Of a DNA stretch of 64,000 bases, positions 10,489-20,481 are shown in pieces. A program made the translations under genes and the position numbers. The stretch's first letter is position 1, and every line of letters begins with the position of its first letter. The DNA is taken from positions 13,648,142-13,712,141 of the forward strand of contig NC_058164.1 of NCBI RefSeq assembly GCF_020080835.1. The letters run 5' to 3'. The stretch comes from Cotesia glomerata. Its lineage: Eukaryota; Arthropoda; Insecta; Hymenoptera; Braconidae. The notes under the pieces were generated by a model. It did no database searches. It was not told the origin of the DNA and saw only the letters and a program-made list of their open reading frames with translations.

Positions 10489-10815
10489 AGGGGTGTTCAC
10501 CTCCCAAACTTAACTTTTCGGGAAAACCCCGAAAGCTGAATTCTCTACTTATTTTTCCTCTTTTGATTGCCGTTGGTTTCGTTGAAATCCATCAAATAGT
10601 TTTTTTTTTTTTTATAAAAGTTTTGTGATTTTCAACCCTTATAACTTTTGGTCTATTCATTGTTTCATTATAAAACCAAAAGCATTTTTCATGATTTTCC
10701 ACCCTGAAAATTATGCAATTGGTCCCATTCGATTATCTAAACAGCAAGTATGCGAAACTTGAAAAATACCCATTTGGAAGCTAAACTTTGAGGGGTAGTT
10801 TCACCCCCTAGAAAT
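10489..10815. repeat. MITE-like repeat with imperfect terminal inverted repeats
   Basis: The left end reads TTAAGGGGTGTTCACCTCCC. The reverse complement of the right end reads TAGGGGGTGAAACTACCCCT; the two continue as related AAACTTA/AAAGTTTA. The interior is A/T-rich and non-coding. It abuts the truncated end of the minus-strand LINE, suggesting it landed in it. A precise target-site duplication was not identified. Confidence 0.35.
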
Positions 10816-10869
10816 GTTTTTCCGCAGATAAAAAAAAATACGGAGAGGGAAATCGGAGAGGGACACCGG

Positions 10870-12595
10870 AGAGTTTTTCCTTGTAAGGCCCAGGTCAGCC
10901 AGCTTAGCCCAGAGCTTATCATGAGGTACTGAGTCAAAAGCACGTTTCCAGTCGATAAATAGTGTAAATGCTGCTGTCCCTTGGAACCTGATTGCGATTT
11001 GAAGGATAGCTAGAAGGCAGAAATTCCCGGGATTTCGTAGTCACCCTTCTTATGCAACATGCACATTATCACAGAAGACCAGTCAGCTGGAGTGTGTCCG
11101 GATGATAGGACTTTATTGTATAGTGCGAGTAGGTACAACTTTCAATTTGAAGGTAATTCCTTGAAAAACTCATAGGTAATATCGTCAGAGCCGGCTGCTT
11201 TGCCTGATTTGCTCTTATTCAGATTTTCATCAGTTCTTCCCAAGTTATTTCATCGTCTAGAAGTGGATATGAAGGACCAGAGAATCTGATCTTTGTTGTA
11301 ATTTTGGGTGGGTAGACCCCATCGTAGAACTGTTTCCAGGTTGTTTTTGGGATAGAGGCGTGGCCCTGCTTGAATGTGCGGACTGAGTTGACAATTTTCC
11401 AGAAATAAAGAAGTATTTTTGACGTTGGCAAATTTTCGTTGTATCGAGAATATGTAGGCATTTCTTTTATTCTTAATCAGTTCTAAGTACTTTTCCTTTG
11501 ATTTGTAGTACTCGGTCCAGCGTGGGTCATTCGAGCTATGCGTCTTGCATAACTTCAGGAGGCTTGCAGTAGTTTTTTTGAGGCACATGCAGTCGTCATC
11601 AAGCCAAGGTTTGCTAGTTTTTTGCCGATGAGAAGATTTACCTGGTAATTGCAGCATTTAGGTGCTTGCAGGCGCTTCATTGATGGCTAAACATAGATTA
11701 TTATATAACAGATCATTGGAGTCGGTATTCATATTCATGGTGATATGCGGTGAAGAGTATAGATGGTATTTGTAACAGTCAGCGTGATTCAGGTTCCAGT
11801 TAAGCGTCTTTGTGAGTATACAGGACGAGTGGCAGCAGAAGGTGTATTTTAGATCCATAGTTTGACGGAGATCGGAAGGTGATTGGATTTGGAGACAATA
11901 GGACAGATGCACATGTTTTTTATCAAGTCTGCACCTGAAAGATTTACACAAATATAGTCTGTAGTGCTTTTACTTAGTTTACTGATATAAGTATATCCTC
12001 CTGGAGTTTCGCCAGGTGTACGGCCGTTGAGAAGAATAAATCCATTAGAGCCCATGAAGTCAAATAGTGTGGAACCGCGTTCATTGAGGACTATGCCTAG
12101 GGCAGACCTCTTAGCATCAAGAACAGAGGAGTTGAAAAGGCTTGACTCCAGGAGGCCAAGATCACCGAGACGGGCGTTAAAATCACCTCCTATGATAATG
12201 ATATGAGAGTCTTCTTCACTCCAGATAACATGTAGTGTTTGTTGCAGCAAGAAAAGCAGTGCTTGGAAGTCAGAGGTTGATTTATTAATATAAACGGTGA
12301 CAATTATATCTTCGAGATTACGGAGGGTGAGGGTGCCTATGATTCAACTATTTGTAGCGTGTAATTTTTTAAAAGATACGTGGCCTGGGACGAGTGTACT
12401 GAGACCACCACTAGCACGGACCGAAACACCATGTGTATTATCAACCCATAAAGGAGTGCAATGCCAGTTAGTAGGAAAGGTATAGGTAGTATTCGAGGGA
12501 AACCTGGTTTCACATAAGCCAATGAATTGCGCGTATAGAAGTTCTTTGATATCTGCGATGTTAGAGAATCCATGAGAATTCCATAATGACAGCTT
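10870..12595 (-). pseudogene. LINE ORF2 relic: APE endonuclease and partial RT
   Basis: The endonuclease starts near 12595 with LWNSHG and the CETR block, and is interrupted by TGA at 12344-12346. It continues in the same frame with IGGDFNARLG, STTDYI and SNHLPISVKLW, the four conserved APE blocks, although the usual SDH reads SNH. A frameshift at about 11850-11870 and a stop at 11658-11660 precede the linker with KPWLDDDC. Further shifts near 11400 lead to RT sequence including GKAAGSDDITYEFFKEL and LFIDWKRAFDSVPHDKLW. Nothing resembling the YADD palm survives. Confidence 0.7.
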
Positions 12596-13860
12596 GATTC
12601 CACGATGAACTATTAATTTTTTGGTTGGTCAGTGAGCATTGGAGATGGGCTAAGGTCAAGTGGGTGTGATTAAATTGAACTAGCGACTTCAAGTTGACGT
12701 CATAGGTGAATTCTTGGTTGTCAACTAGGATCTTATTGTATCTAACCTTGACGTTTTTTCCATCTTTTTTCAGGCGTTTAGCCACATCTCGAAACTTTTT
12801 AGCAATCAGTACTTCAGCTGGAGTGAGGTCATTTTCAATGTAAATCGGTGTACCAATCTGAGCAAGTTGACTTTATTTTTCATAATTGTCAGTTTGTTAT
12901 TGTAATTGTTCAATGTGGCCTCAATTCTGTCTCCGTTCCGACCAATAATATTAGCAGACATAACACAATTTTTAATTTTAAACTTATCTGCAATAAAAGT
13001 GGAGACTGTATCCAAAGCGTTTTGATTATTCGCAGTTAACCCTTTTATTATTATATTATAACGACAAAAATGTTTTTCTACTGTGTTGATCATAATGTTT
13101 TTAGTAGTGTCGTGAAGAGAAGGTAAAGTTGAGACTGAGGAAGAGAAGTTAGTCCCATCACTTGCAGCTTTCAGTTTAGAGAGCCTGTTCTTAACTGCAT
13201 CCAATTCTTCTCTCAAGGCTTGGTTTTCTTTAGATAAGGCAATTTTCACCTCTTCGAGCTTAGCATTGTTGGCCAAACTCGATTTATCTAATTCAGCAAT
13301 TAGTTCTGACTTCAACTTATTAAAATAACTACGATCCTTTTGGCGCCAAGCGTCGATCTTATCAAGTGAATATTCGTAAGGATCTCCCTGTGGATGCGAT
13401 GAGGAGTTGAACTTTTCCAGATTAGTCATTGCAAGGGGTGAAGAAGTAGGACGGGATATTTTATGAGGTGGAGATGTTTTAACCGGTGTAACGAAAGTTA
13501 AATCCGATCTTGGTCTTTTCTTTGAAGCCTTTTGTAAAAGGGGGGGGGGGCAATAGAATCGGCTGACTGAGATTTGTATTTGGACAGCAAGACAGCGTTT
13601 GTAGGTCGTCCTCTATGTGGAGATCTTGCGCTAGAAGGTCGATTATCTGAGTTTTTCGGAACAGGTTCACAAATAGATTGAGAATTAGTATCTGCTGAGG
13701 TGGTAATGGCAAGACTAGGTACAGTGAGAACTTTTGAAACACAAGTAGTAACCTCTGATGTTGCTTCTAGGAATCTACTAGACTCAAGCGAGCCTTAACT
13801 GATAATGTCGCCTTCTCTAGATCCCGTAACTACGATAACCTCACTTTCTATATTTGGCAT
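12561..13860 (-). pseudogene. LINE ORF1 relic: coiled coil plus RRM-like/CTD region
   Basis: The ATG at 13860 starts a short frame (MPNIESEVIVV) that stops near 13797. The same protein resumes through a Ser/Pro-rich stretch in another frame, consistent with slippage at the G-run at 13543-13552. The main open piece (13429-12806) has a long coiled coil (KLEEVKIALSKENQALREEL) followed by FCRYNIIIKGL, the usual start of the RNA-binding fold. A frameshift leads to the piece at 12785-12561, with RLKKDGKNVKVRYNKILVDN. This domain order is standard for LINE ORF1 nucleic-acid chaperones. It is broken at least three times. Confidence 0.65.
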
Positions 13861-13900
13861 AAGAAAAACGGGAATTTTTATTATAAAATTCCCCCGAATC

Positions 13901-14721
13901 AGTATTAAAAAGTATATAGAAAATGACGAACGCGTTTTTAAGCACTTAGACACTAATTGAAAAATTAATTTTAGAGTATAACATAAAAAAAACCAATTAA
14001 AAATTGCACACACGCGTAACACATCCAATCGCCAAGACAGCTTAACAGAGACTCCTTAATAAATTAAATAAAGGTCTTTCAGATACGAAATATATTACAT
14101 TATTCTAAATATTCATATTGTGCAGACAACACGATATCATAAATAAGGTTCTATGACAATTGATCCCAAACATTTTATAACAACACAACTGATTCCACGA
14201 ATCGTGTTGTGCTCTTATAAAACCTCCATTTTTTTTTTTTTTTGGTTCTTACGGACAAATATGGCTCTTATTTTTTTTTTCCGAAATGCTACCATTATGC
14301 CCCATAACATATCCGGTTACTAGATTATTTGATTAACAAGACGTAGAGAATAGCATTTTTTACTAATTTTCAATATTTTCCGATTTATTCAGACGTGGTA
14401 GTAGATAAAAATCTGAAACTTGCTGTATCGAAGTATTCATGGATACGAATATTTCCTAAAGTTATGAGCCTGATTCCTTTCAGGGGCCGATTGGGTATTC
14501 TTATCGTCCCAGGGCCTTTGCGACTTTGTCACTACTCAAATGCACTAAGATCATTATGAAAAGTTTCTAAATATAAACTCATGCCGTTAATTCTTTACTC
14601 AAAATAATACGTGTGTTTTTGTGACATGAGTCTTCATTACATCCTTAACATTACATACAGTAAATTCAGTAACGTGTTTCGAAGGCTAAGGAACATTGTA
14701 TTTTTCAGCTAGAAAAAGGAC
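13901..14721. other. Spacer without recognised gene
   Basis: AT-rich DNA with T-runs at 14230-14245 and 14270-14282. It may include the 5' UTR of the minus-strand LINE at its left end. Nothing else is recognised. Confidence 0.4.
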
Positions 14722-15568
14722 TCAAACTGCATTGTCGACTTTCAATAGTAACAACAAAGATTCTGCACACAAATCTTTAAGCGAATCCAGCAGATATTTG
14801 TCAGCTCCTTCTAGCAAATCTTTAACAACAAGATCAATATTGGAAACTTGGTCGGTGTAGATGAATTCCAAGAAGCGTTTAAATATTCTAGGTTCAATGT
14901 CAGTCAGCGTTATCTTCGCTCCCTCGTTATTTTTTTCTTTCATGGCAGGAGTGAACAGCTTGAAGAACATTTCGCTGCGTGCCATCAAAATGGTCTCGTG
15001 AGCTTCACAAGCCTCATCTCTAACCTTTATAACGGCGTCGCAGCCTTCCTTGCTTTCAAACAGCCTCCGGTAATCTTCAACCACATGTTGGTTCCTTCAA
15101 AGTGATGCTGTTAGAGTACGTCGTGGGATCATCATAGACCGTTGATTCTATGTATATTTTCTGCATATCATTCAGAAGAAGCTCACCTTTCTTTTCTTCC
15201 AAGTCTGCTTTCTTGACAAACTCAGCATGAATATAACTGTTAGTGCCATTCTTGAACCATTTTCTGAACTCAGTGACATTGACTCATTCGTTCTTATTAT
15301 TTATGATAAACAAATAATAGATAGCTTTTACGTCAAATTTTTGTACAGAAGAATAATGTAAAGATACCAACATCCAAGACTTGTCTTCAGATTCTTCATT
15401 CTCGGTATCAAGTCTCAGATGCCATTTTATTTCTTCATGATCGACCCCAGTTGCAAACTTTGGCGAATCCAAGTTGAGTTTGTGTTCAACATCATCATCA
15501 ATTTTTTCAATGTACGAACTGATATCGTTCATTCTCCATTCATAACCGATCACGTGTTTTTGCATCAA
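14722..15568 (-). pseudogene. Speckle-type POZ-like gene: MATH domain then BTB/POZ, broken
   Basis: On the minus strand a partial MATH (TRAF-homology) domain (15568-15284) includes WHLRLDTEN and SWMLVSLHY. The frame meets TGA immediately after IINNKNE, continues without indel through FRKWFKNGTNSYIHAEFVKK, and meets a second stop just before the BTB domain. BTB then resumes one frame over (15084-14722) with YRRLFESKEGCDAVIK, AHETILMARSEMFFKLF, MKEKN and FKRFLEFIYTD. SPOP-type proteins recruit substrates to CUL3 ubiquitin ligases through this MATH-BTB pairing. One nonsense codon plus one frameshift make this a pseudogene, or else a gene with sequencing errors. Such genes are often multiplied in insect genomes. 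There is no intron within the piece. Confidence 0.75.
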
Positions 15569-16940
15569 CTTGTAATTCTTGACAATCCTAATTTTTGAAT
15601 AACTTTATTTTTGATCAATTAAATATCACGAGTCCTTACATCAAATGTTAAGGTTATTGTGTTACCGTTGACTTGTGTCGTAAATGTTCAATTTTATTAT
15701 TGTATTTTTGTTCACTAATTATGCATTGGATTACTTTTGAATAATTTAACTATGATTATCAGTATCAATCATATTTGTTTATTAATTTAATGCGTAAAGT
15801 GTGATTATAATGATTATAATGAAACTCATAAACCAAAAGAGCTATGGCGTCTATGGCGCCTTTCTAGGCAGAAGAATTTGGTGGGAGCGAGATTGTATGT
15901 TAGAGAGAGGGAGAAAATTTCCCGCTTCGCCAACTGGCGCTTTGGTAGGTTTAGTTGAAACTCTGGCCGGTGGCAGCGTGACCGAGGCGGCAGGATCGCT
16001 ATATGGCAGAGAAAAGTGGTATCATCTAGGAAAAAACTTTCGACCTAAAAGTTTTTAGTTCATTGACAAAATTCGTTCATGATAATTTTTTTTCTTATTC
16101 TAATAATAACTTAGTTATAAGTTTATTTCCAATGTATATATAACGTACGTATGTACATTGTGTTTCGTATGTATATATAATGGATATATAACTCGAATTT
16201 ATTTTAAACGTCATAAGATTAGAAATTTTATTTTATTTTTTAAAATACATTCACTACTATCTTCAAAATGCCAGACATTAAAATTACTAACATAATTGTT
16301 ACTTTTCCATTCGAAACTTATGAAGTTCAAAAGGTTCATATGTCAAAAGGTAATAAAATGTTTACAAAATAAAGAAAAATGACTAAAATTTTCCATGTTA
16401 ATTTTACAATTGTCTTTATTTCCGGTTTTCACCTTTCCTAATTAACATTTTCAAATACACTAATTTTTAAATTCCAATACCTATGGCAATAAAAAAATCA
16501 AAGATTATTTATGGATATTTTTGTGATTAAACCTTCTTCAAAATATACCATTTTTACATTTATGATTACTCTTAACATAAAAATTTAGTTATATTGATAT
16601 CATATTCAACTATCTTGTTCTAGTATCTTGTTCTAGTTTACTATAAAATGAAATACTATTGTTCATTACTTGAATTATGCAAAAATTTTAAAATATTTCT
16701 TTTACGAAAATCGTTAAATGTTTAACTTACTTTCATATACAAATAGAAAAATCGGCAAAATTGAATATATTCTAAATTTCATAATTTGATTCAGAAAATT
16801 ATCTTATCAAGCCATTATATAAATTCATACTACAATATTTCGGGTTGTTGAAATCAATATAATTATTCTCAAAAATATAAAGTAATTTAAGATATCATTT
16901 TACTTGTTGAATTTTTTATAGATCACTTATGAAAATTTAA
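15569..16940. other. AT-rich spacer with one GC-richer patch
   Basis: No gene is recognised. A patch at about 15840-16000 is noticeably richer in G/C than its surroundings and gives a short open frame with no known motif. It could be a promoter-like or repeat-derived segment. The rest is A/T-rich with short ATATA/TATGTACG runs near 16130-16190. Confidence 0.4.
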
Positions 16941-17149
16941 TCACAGACAGCTAACTTCGTTTTTTCCACTGCTGCAGCGTGACAAGTCATCGGGTGCAGT
17001 AACCATTACAGGTATCGGTGTTGGTGGCGTCGATAAGGTCATATGCAATCCACTTACAGATGATTCTTCACTGGATTCGAGCGAGGTTGTAAATGAACTG
17101 TTCGAGTTTCTTGAAAAAAGTGGGGTAGCAAACTGCCGATTATTGTATT
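16941..17149 (-). CDS. Possible terminal coding exon of an unidentified host gene
   Basis: On the minus strand a strong acceptor, TTTGATTTCAG, ends at 17150. It opens into 69 codons without a stop to TAA-type termination at 16941. The peptide is rich in Ser, Thr and Pro (SLESSEESSVSGLHM, LSTPPTPIPVMV), as in disordered C-terminal tails. Codon content is less A/T-biased than the flanks, which stand out as strongly AT-rich. No upstream exon is recognised, and the downstream flank has no clear AATAAA. I do not recognise the protein. It could be chance, so the call is tentative. Confidence 0.3.
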
Positions 17150-17251
17150 CTGAAATCAAATTGAAAATAATGTCGATTACGATTGATTACATTCATAACG
17201 TGAAAGTACATATGATTTCGACAAACGAGAATTAAAACTACTAGAACATTA

Positions 17252-18296
17252 GACCCTACAAGCCATCCCTGCAACTTCTCGCTAATTTTAAATGGAAGGC
17301 GCTTCAAACTTCACCTCTTACGACGTTATTAAGTACCGTTAGCTCAAAGACATTGCTCAACAGCTTCGATTAGCTAGATTTTGAGAAATCTCAAAAATAA
17401 AATTTTCAAATAATCTTTTTTTTGGAATAACTCCTGAATGGCTTTACCAATCGATTCCAAAAACTGATCAGCTCTTAAGCTCAAAAAACCACGTCAATTG
17501 CCAACAGTCCCATTAAAATTTCGTTAATTCGTTCGTGAGTTATCGAAAACGAAAAATTTCGAAAAAAGTGTTTTCTTCACATAACTTCATGATTTTTTTT
17601 TTGATCATTTTTGACTAAATAAAATAATTATTAGAGCTAAAAAAATCTCGTCGATCGCTACCAAGAACGTGAAAATTGGTTGATTGGTTCGTGAGTTATC
17701 GATGTCGAAAAAATTCGGAAAAAGTAAATTTTTTAAAGTTCTCTAAAATTTTCGGTTCGATCAGTTTGTGTTCAAAAGTATATCATAGATTCTGATAAAC
17801 TGCGTGGAATACTGCCAGCCACGTGAAAATCGATTCATTCATTCAGAATTTATTGCAGTTTGAAAATTCAAAACATACTGTTTTATTAAACTACTATCAG
17901 ACATTTGAGCTCAAAGAGATCAAAGCATACAATAGTATATTATACATCTAGAGCATTAAAATAAGAAATGTCTCAGATCACATGTAATTGTTGTCCGAGG
18001 CGAAGCCGAGGTCAATAAACATGTGATCTGAGGCTTTCTTATTTACTGCCCGTGGTGTGTATACTATTTTTCTCCTCGACGGAGGCGGAAAGCGGCATTT
18101 TCATTTAGCGTAGTGGGACGAAAGTTGACGCTTTTCGCCCGGAAGTGAGAAAAAGCTATTTCTTTGAGCTCAAAGAGCTCAAAATAACACACAAATTGTA
18201 TTTTTGAGCTCGAAGAGCTCAGAAACGTCATAAGGGCAATTTCAAGCGTTTAGGTAACGAATTGGCGGGAAGTTGCAGGGATGGCCTTTAGGGTCA
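17252..18296. repeat. Repeat with inverted termini and GAGCTCGAAGAGCTC blocks (copy 1)
   Basis: The left end reads ACCCTACAAGCCATCCCTGC. The reverse complement of the right end reads ACCCTAAAGGCCATCCCTGC, and both continue CAACTTCYCGC, giving about 30-bp inverted repeats. Inside are degenerate repeats of a GGTTGATTSRTTCGTGAGTTATCG block and palindromes GAGCTCRAAGAGCTC. A second, truncated copy lies at 48793-49495 and shares the right end plus a further CAACCGTTTTCC, so the true right border may be about 14 bases beyond. It is probably a non-autonomous DNA transposon. Confidence 0.55.
17960..18043. repeat. Long hairpin inside the repeat
   Basis: The left arm (17960-17985) and right arm (18019-18043) are inverted copies of AATAAGAAA..CTCAGATCACATGT, about 25 bp with very few mismatches. 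The loop contains the near-repeat CCGAGGCGAAGCCGAGG (17995-18011). It may be a separate small MITE nested in the 17.2-18.3 kb repeat. Confidence 0.6.
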
Positions 18297-18839
18297 ACCG
18301 TTTTCCGGATTTTTTTGGTTGACAAAAATTGACGCTTTCTGCCCGTCGAGCAAAAAAAATTTAATTAGAAAAAAACGGTTGTTGATTAAAAACTCCCTGT
18401 TTTTGAAAAATGATTTTGAAAAAAATTGGGAAGTTATCGGTTTCAACCTGATGGACAAAAATTAAGTTCTCATGAGACCGATTTGAGATCCTTGGTAGCT
18501 ATTCTGAGTATTCTTAGGATAAGGGCAGTATAACTGTATGTATTAGGATGCTGCATTTTTAGGCGATATTTTTTTTTCTCTGTGCTACCTAAAAATCTCA
18601 TACTTTATGAAACATAAAAAATTATGTCACCGGGTAAAAGGCTTTAAGTGCAATAGCGGCTTAGCTCATTTAAAAATTCAATTTCCTATTTAAATATCAT
18701 AGAAAATTTTTTTTCGGTTCAACTTGATGTTTCGCCGTGAAAAATTTTTTTTTGGAAAAACGCGTGTATAGCTTTTTTAGAGCATACAATTTACTACAAA
18801 AAGTTCCTTCGCGTTAATCCCCTCCGACCAACAGCTTTT
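18297..18839. other. Spacer between repeat families
   Basis: No gene is recognised. The segment echoes parts of the preceding repeat, for example TTGACGCTTTCTGCCCG versus TTGACGCTTTTCGCCCG upstream, so it may be a decayed continuation. Confidence 0.35.
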
Positions 18840-20330
18840 GATCTAAGCATCGATATTGTTTTGACTTGTACAGATTCCAAATTCCCTCGAATTAGTCGGT
18901 ACCTCTTATTCATGTGATTTTTCTAGCTAATATTAATTGTAATTTTCAATGCGCAATCATTATAATATTTCCGTGGGTTTCTTACAAAAATAAATAATAA
19001 AATTATGACGAAGAAAAAAATTTGAAATAAGTGTTGAGTTTCAATTGAAGTAATTGCAGGTCTCATAAGTGAAATTAAAATCTGCTTAGCTTGAAATGCG
19101 TCGAATTTTCCGTTAACTGAAATTTTCTCCGTGGCGTTAATTTTTTATAAAAAATTAGTGTTTATGTTTTTTATGAATTCTATTGAAATAAGTAGCCAAA
19201 TTTCTTTCCCACATCTCAAGTGCTTGGAAAATGCACTTATTTCAATCTGTTACATTCCCGCGCAACCCCGCAATAAAAGAATTCATCGGTTATGTGATCT
19301 GCGACAGTAAACTAAATGTAAAATTCTTAGTTTGTTGACTAAATAACTACATGTAACGTTAAATTTTGAAAACAATGACTTTTTCCTTGCGGCTAAAGAG
19401 ACGATTGTTGTAAAGAAATTTTCATCGAATTTATTAAAGTTTAAGAAATATGTCCTAAGTTTCATGTCTCAAGAAGTTCTAGTTTATAAAAGAAAACATT
19501 TTTTTACATACTATTCACCACTCTGACATAACCTACATATGAAGTCAATTATCGCGAAATTCCTTTTGAGCTGATGTCCAATTATAAAGAAAGAAGAATA
19601 TTCAAAACGATTGACCTTGGAGGCCATTTCTGTAATTTCCTGTTTCTCTTGAGATTCTTTCAAATTCTATATCTGTAGGAACTGTATTTGAAGAATATGA
19701 ATTTTTTGATAATTAACACCCCCGCACTGCTATGTGGAGGAGGAATTTCGTAAGATCCTATTCGAAATGAATTCTTCATTATAAATAAAAAATTCCTACC
19801 AAATTTCGAGTCTGTAGAGGTAACAGTTTGGAAATGGTAATTTAACATTCTAACACCCATCCCCGCAATCTTTATAGGCAGAGGTTATTGCAAAATCTGC
19901 TCTTAGGTCAATTCTGCATCACATATAGAAGAGTCTAGCAAAATTTGGAGACTGTAGGAGCTACGGCTTAAAAATTGAAAATTTTCAATATTGATACCCA
20001 GCCCCACAACCCCTTGTGGGGTAAGCTATCGTAAAACTCGTTCATAGACTATTTCTACATTTCTTACAGAAGATTCCTACTAAATTTGGAGTCTATAGCA
20101 GCTATAGTTAAGAAACAGGAATTTTTTATTTTCAACGCGCCCGCAATACCTTTTGGAGGAAGAGTTTCTTTAAATACGTTAAATAGCTTACCTCTATATA
20201 GCAAAAGTAATATTTCTACCAAGTTTCATACCCGGTTGGAATCCATGAAAACAAAAGAGTCAAGAGAAAATTCTTGTCTTTTGTTTTTATTAGCAAGACA
20301 TATGTTCATAAAAGTAAAACAGCAATAAAT
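18840..20330. repeat. Interspersed repeat with internal about 150-bp tandem units (copy A)
   Basis: The first part (TTTGACTTGTACAGATTCC, GGTCTCATAAGTGAA, TTATGTGATCTGCGACAG) is shared with 41170-41710 and, in part, with 51950-52250. From about 19640 it breaks into degenerate units of about 150 bases. Each holds a TACCAAATTTGGAGTCTGTAG-type block, a TTAACACCCACCCCGCAAT-type block and a GTAAAATCCGTTCKTAGAT-type block. The array continues to about 20250. It is non-coding; the open frames across it are incidental. Confidence 0.7.
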
Positions 20331-20481
20331 TAGTGAAGGAACATTGGAATTCGAAAAATAAATAGTCATAAACCATCTAGGAAAAATTTTGCATTGAATG
20401 GTTGTAGTTTCATGTCGATACGATCAGTGGTTTAGGCGTGATTGAGTCTCCATTGATTGAGACCATTTTTAATATATATAT

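Larger units (their letters stand above)
10820..13900 (-). mobile_element. Decayed minus-strand LINE with ORF1 and EN-RT ORF2
   Basis: From high to low coordinates the order is a coiled-coil ORF1 (13860-12561), an APE-type endonuclease (about 12595-11849), a linker, and the N-terminal part of RT (to about 10870). The rest of RT and the 3' end are lost, and a MITE-like repeat follows. Both ORFs carry stops and frameshifts. The clade cannot be fixed from what remains. Confidence 0.7.

Noticed and set aside
15801..16058. 85-codon plus-strand frame over a GC-richer patch
   Set aside because: Starts in low-complexity ATG/ATA repeats and shows no domain; the composition difference alone does not support a gene.
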